Assembly: GCF_004005815.1 (NCBI RefSeq)
Contig: NZ_SACK01000010.1
Coordinates: 1 to 64,000 of the forward strand
Direction: 5' to 3'
DNA: 64,000 nt
DNA from: Mucilaginibacter limnophilus
Lineage (GTDB): Bacteria > Bacteroidota > Bacteroidia > Sphingobacteriales > Sphingobacteriaceae
Under the pieces are notes generated by a model that did not search any database, was not told where the DNA came from, and saw only the letters and a program-made list of their open reading frames with translations. Shown piece by piece: positions 61,167 through 64,000 of the stretch (position 1 is its first letter; every line of letters begins with the position of its first letter). Both the position numbers and the translations under genes were made by a program.

Positions 61167-62498
61167 ATGGCTGGCAAAAAAATTTACTATTTAGCTTTCA
61201 CCTTACTTTCAATATCTGTACTGCTTGCCTCGTGCAGCGAGCAGGGTGGTATGGGCATATTCAAAAAACAATCGCCGCACGAGGCTTATGGCGATAAGCT
61301 AAAGAATGCCGGCCTCGACCGTACAGCCATGGGCAGCAAATGGTTTTTCAATGCTAATGATGTGTTGACCAAAACGCTTAACATCACCATCCCATATCGT
61401 GAAACAGGTTACTTTGCCGCCGATAAACCCGGGGTAACCGCTTTGCGCTTTGATGCCAAACGCGGCCGCAAGATCAGCATCAACCTGGTAAAAAAACCGG
61501 CGGTTAACTTTAGTATTTATGTTGATCTGTTTGAACTGAAAACTAATAACGAAACCAAGCTACTTGCATCAGCAGATACCACCGGAACCTTGCTTGAATA
61601 CGAGATAAAAAAAGATGGCAGATACATCATCCGCCTGCAACCTGAGTTACTGCAAAGCGGTGAATATACACTTACCGTTTCAGCCGGACCGTCGTTGGCG
61701 TTCCCCGTATCGTCATCGGGAAAGCCTTACATAGGCAGTATCTGGGGCGACGCTCGTGACGCAGGCATACGCCGGCATGAAGGCATTGACATTTTTGCGC
61801 CGAAGCTTACGCCTGCCTTAGCAGCCGCAAACGGCACCGTGAGCAATGTAACCGAGAACGCCCTGGGAGGCAGGGTTGTATTCTTTCATCCTAATAATGC
61901 CGACTATACCCTGTACTACGCCCACCTTGATGTGCAATCTGTACAAGCCGGTCAGCAACTGCGCATAGGCGATACAGTCGGACTTGTTGGCAATACCGGC
62001 AACGCACGTAATACACCGTCGCACCTGCATTTTGGCATATATGCAGATGGTGGGGCAATAAACCCTTTAGCTTTTATCGAAAAAGAATCTGCCCAACCAC
62101 CCACACTTACCGCCCCACTGGTTAACCTGAATGCTACCGTACGTACTTCAAACATTATCAATAAATTGTATGACAGTCCGGCAGAAAAAGGCCAAACGTT
62201 GTTAAACCTGCCTAAAAATGCCGCCCTTACGGTAGAAGCTGCGTCGGCATCGTTTTATAAAGTAAAACTGCCGAACGGCTTAAGCGGCTACATAAGCGCC
62301 CGGGCTGTCGACCCGGTAAGTACTTTGCGCACCATAACTTTAAAAAGTGAACAGCGTTTGCTTGAAACCCCGGATACATTAACTGCGCCAAGTAAAAAAC
62401 TGCTGGCGGCTGGCAATAAAGTTGATGTGCTGGCGGCTTTCAAAAATTATTATCTGGTGAATGATGATGGGGTTACGGGATGGGTGCTGGCTGAGTAA
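61167..62498 (+). CDS. M23 peptidase lipoprotein with SH3 domains
   Basis: A 443-residue lipoprotein (lipobox VLLASC, near residue 22) that likely cuts peptidoglycan crosslinks or regulates that. After a beta-rich N-terminal region, the LytM/M23 domain (about residues 185-310) has the zinc ligands in RRHEGIDIFAP and SHLHFGIYADG. The C-terminus has two SH3-like repeats, each with LNLPKNAALTVEAA or LLAAGNKVDVLAA strands, for wall binding. The ATG at 61167 is preferred to a TTG three codons upstream. Confidence 0.88.
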   Translation: MAGKKIYYLAFTLLSISVLLASCSEQGGMGIFKKQSPHEAYGDKLKNAGLDRTAMGSKWFFNANDVLTKTLNITIPYRETGYFAADKPGVTALRFDAKRGRKISINLVKKPAVNFSIYVDLFELKTNNETKLLASADTTGTLLEYEIKKDGRYIIRLQPELLQSGEYTLTVSAGPSLAFPVSSSGKPYIGSIWGDARDAGIRRHEGIDIFAPKLTPALAAANGTVSNVTENALGGRVVFFHPNNADYTLYYAHLDVQSVQAGQQLRIGDTVGLVGNTGNARNTPSHLHFGIYADGGAINPLAFIEKESAQPPTLTAPLVNLNATVRTSNIINKLYDSPAEKGQTLLNLPKNAALTVEAASASFYKVKLPNGLSGYISARAVDPVSTLRTITLKSEQRLLETPDTLTAPSKKLLAAGNKVDVLAAFKNYYLVNDDGVTGWVLAE

Positions 62499-62510
62499 GA
62501 TTTTAGCTTC

Positions 62511-62563
62511 GTCATGTCGAACAAAGCACTTGATGGGCATATATCTTCATATCTGAAGATGAC
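62511..62563. repeat. Degenerate GTCAT...ATGAC element
   Basis: GTCATGTCGAACAAAGC at the left and GAAGATGAC at the right. It is a weak, shortened family B copy directly behind the M23 gene. Confidence 0.4.
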
Positions 62564-62707
62564 AAAAGAAAATCAGCGCAATCATCAAATCACAAAAATC
62601 AGGTTTAAACAACTACTTAACTACCACTGCTACAGCCACTGCCACTGCTCTCCTCTTTCCACATTCACTATTTTCTCAACAACACCGCAAAGCCTGAAAT
62701 TTTTTCT

Positions 62708-62715
62708 TACTTTTG
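62708..62715 (+). promoter_or_regulatory. -7 promoter box TACTTTTG for pyrG
   Basis: Full consensus 61 bases before the pyrG ATG; the leader contains no obvious attenuator hairpin. Confidence 0.5.
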
Positions 62716-62776
62716 TACCCCGTACACAAACATTTGGCATCGGCTTTAAACCGCTTGTCAAAATTCAAAAAACAAC

Positions 62777-64000
62777 ATGACCAAGTATATTTTTGTTACG
62801 GGCGGCGTTACTTCGTCGTTAGGGAAAGGCATTATTTCCGCATCATTAGCTAAACTTTTACAGGCGCGCGGCTACCGCGTAACCATCCAAAAGTTCGACC
62901 CTTATATCAACGTCGATCCGGGAACGCTTAATCCTTATGAGCATGGCGAGTGCTATGTAACCGAGGATGGTGCCGAAACCGACCTTGACCTTGGCCACTA
63001 CGAGCGTTTTTTGAACACGCCTACCTCGCAATCAAATAACATTACCACCGGACGTATTTACCAGAATGTGATCACACGCGAGCGTGAGGGTGCTTTTTTG
63101 GGTAAAACGGTACAGGTTGTTCCGCATATTACTGATGAGATAAAACGCAACTTCCGCATACTTGGTGAAAACGGCGAGTACGACATCGTGATAACCGAAA
63201 TTGGCGGTACCGTAGGTGACATCGAGTCGCTGCCGTTTGTTGAGGCTGTGCGCCAGTTCAGGTGGGAAATGGGTTCGAGCAATTCACTGGTTATACATCT
63301 TACGCTTATACCTTTCCTTGCTGCGGCGGGCGAGTTGAAAACCAAGCCGACGCAACACTCGGTTAAAATGCTATTGGAATATGGTATTCAACCGGATATT
63401 CTGGTTTGCCGTACCGAGCATCACATTAATCAGGATATCCGTAAAAAGATCGCCTTGTTTTGTAACGTGAATATCAACGCGGTTATCGAGTCTATCGATG
63501 CGTCGACCATATACGATGTTCCCCTGCTGATGCTAAAAGAGCAGTTAGATAAAACTGTATTAACTAAATTAAAGCTTCCGCTTAAACATGAGCCTGATCT
63601 GGAAAGCTGGAAGGACTTTCTTGGCCGCCTGAAGAACCCTACGTCAGAAGTACGCATTGGCTTAGTAGGCAAGTATGTTGAATTACCTGACGCTTATAAA
63701 TCAATCACTGAGGCATTTATACATGCCGGCGCTAAAAACGAATGCAAGGTACGTGTAGAGTTTATCCATTCGGAGCAGTTAACGCCGGGCAATGCGATTG
63801 AGCGCCTTAAAGGCCTGCATGGCGTATTGGTAGCGCCGGGCTTTGGCGAGCGTGGTTTCGAAGGGAAGATTGAGGCTATTCGCTATGTGCGCGAAAACAA
63901 CATTCCATTCTTCGGTATATGTCTGGGTATGCAGTGCGCTGTAGTTGAATTTGGCCGTCATGTATTAGGCTTTGAAGATGCCAGCAGTACCGAAATGAAT
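62777..64000 (+). CDS. pyrG: CTP synthase (3' end cut by window)
   Basis: Makes CTP from UTP, ATP and glutamine. The 408 visible residues start MTKYIFVTGGVTSSLGKGII (P-loop of the amidoligase domain), then KFDPYINVDPGTLNPYEHGE and EDGAETDLDLGHYERF, with the UTP-binding region KTKPTQHSVK. The glutaminase domain begins near residue 295; its nucleophile Cys is in FFGICLGMQCAV close to the right edge. About 130 residues are missing to the right. The ATG at 62777 gives the family start exactly. Confidence 0.95.
   Translation, partial: MTKYIFVTGGVTSSLGKGIISASLAKLLQARGYRVTIQKFDPYINVDPGTLNPYEHGECYVTEDGAETDLDLGHYERFLNTPTSQSNNITTGRIYQNVITREREGAFLGKTVQVVPHITDEIKRNFRILGENGEYDIVITEIGGTVGDIESLPFVEAVRQFRWEMGSSNSLVIHLTLIPFLAAAGELKTKPTQHSVKMLLEYGIQPDILVCRTEHHINQDIRKKIALFCNVNINAVIESIDASTIYDVPLLMLKEQLDKTVLTKLKLPLKHEPDLESWKDFLGRLKNPTSEVRIGLVGKYVELPDAYKSITEAFIHAGAKNECKVRVEFIHSEQLTPGNAIERLKGLHGVLVAPGFGERGFEGKIEAIRYVRENNIPFFGICLGMQCAVVEFGRHVLGFEDASSTEMN

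Noticed and set aside
62514..62780. 88-residue frame before pyrG
   Set aside because: It starts in a degenerate repeat, is rich in low-complexity residues and covers the pyrG promoter box.
1..64000. tRNA, rRNA, riboswitch, prophage and insertion-sequence signals
   Set aside because: Reading the spacers gave no cloverleaf, no conserved riboswitch core and no transposase or phage gene; a dedicated covariance-model scan could still find small RNAs.

Overview
The window looks like a chromosomal segment of a Bacteroidota bacterium, most likely family Sphingobacteriaceae (Mucilaginibacter/Pedobacter-like). The grounds are: several -7 promoter boxes of the form TAnnTTTG, which is the Bacteroidota consensus; a DUF4290 gene beside murA; a TonB-dependent receptor paired with a DUF4249 lipoprotein; head-GIN (DUF2807) proteins; a DUF3857/transglutaminase membrane protein; and many short palindromic repeats between genes. 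The genus is inference. I found no rRNA, tRNA, CRISPR array, prophage or insertion sequence. Almost all genes are intact and densely packed; the first gene and the last (pyrG) are cut by the window ends.

Layout. 1-600: a cluster of tiny exported peptides, two of them built from a 12-residue repeat (GDKKDIGSAD core), the first cut by the left edge. This is the least explained feature of the window. 700-5700: an M20 dipeptidase facing a dipeptide epimerase (cell-wall or peptide turnover), then DUF4290-murA. MurA carries Asp in place of the fosfomycin-target Cys. 5900-9000: three-gene unit of a GT39-like transferase, a DUF486 membrane protein and a DUF6438 protein. 9000-15400: cystathionine beta-synthase, AMP nucleosidase and the proteostasis set tig-clpP-clpX. 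15500-20500: diheme cytochrome c, two head-GIN proteins, RecQ helicase. 20500-31600: propeller-amidohydrolase fusion, esterase, citrate synthase, large hybrid histidine kinase, DUF3347 lipoprotein, MacB-type permease.

31700-37400: queA, ispD, tiny membrane protein, DUF2795 protein, cobalamin adenosyltransferase, GH19 chitinase, DUF92 protein, methyltransferase. 37400-46400: DUF3857 protein, orphan histidine kinase, ferritin-fold-like protein, M1 peptidase, YtxH protein, NAD(P)-binding protein, VOC protein. 46500-56700: TonB receptor plus DUF4249, cold-shock protein, lysA and lysC, twin lipoproteins, beta-propeller lipoprotein, ABC ATPase. 56900-64000: gatC, plsC-like gene, trpS, deoxynucleoside kinase, kdsB, an unknown gene, an M23/SH3 lipoprotein and pyrG.

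A second layer of structure is a set of dispersed repeats. At least eleven intergenic palindromes have GTCAT...ATGAC ends. Other short repeats have entered coding DNA: a TCTCAAATC repeat forms the start of ispD and part of an insert in lysA in the same frame, and a C-rich repeat forms the N-terminal extension of kdsB.
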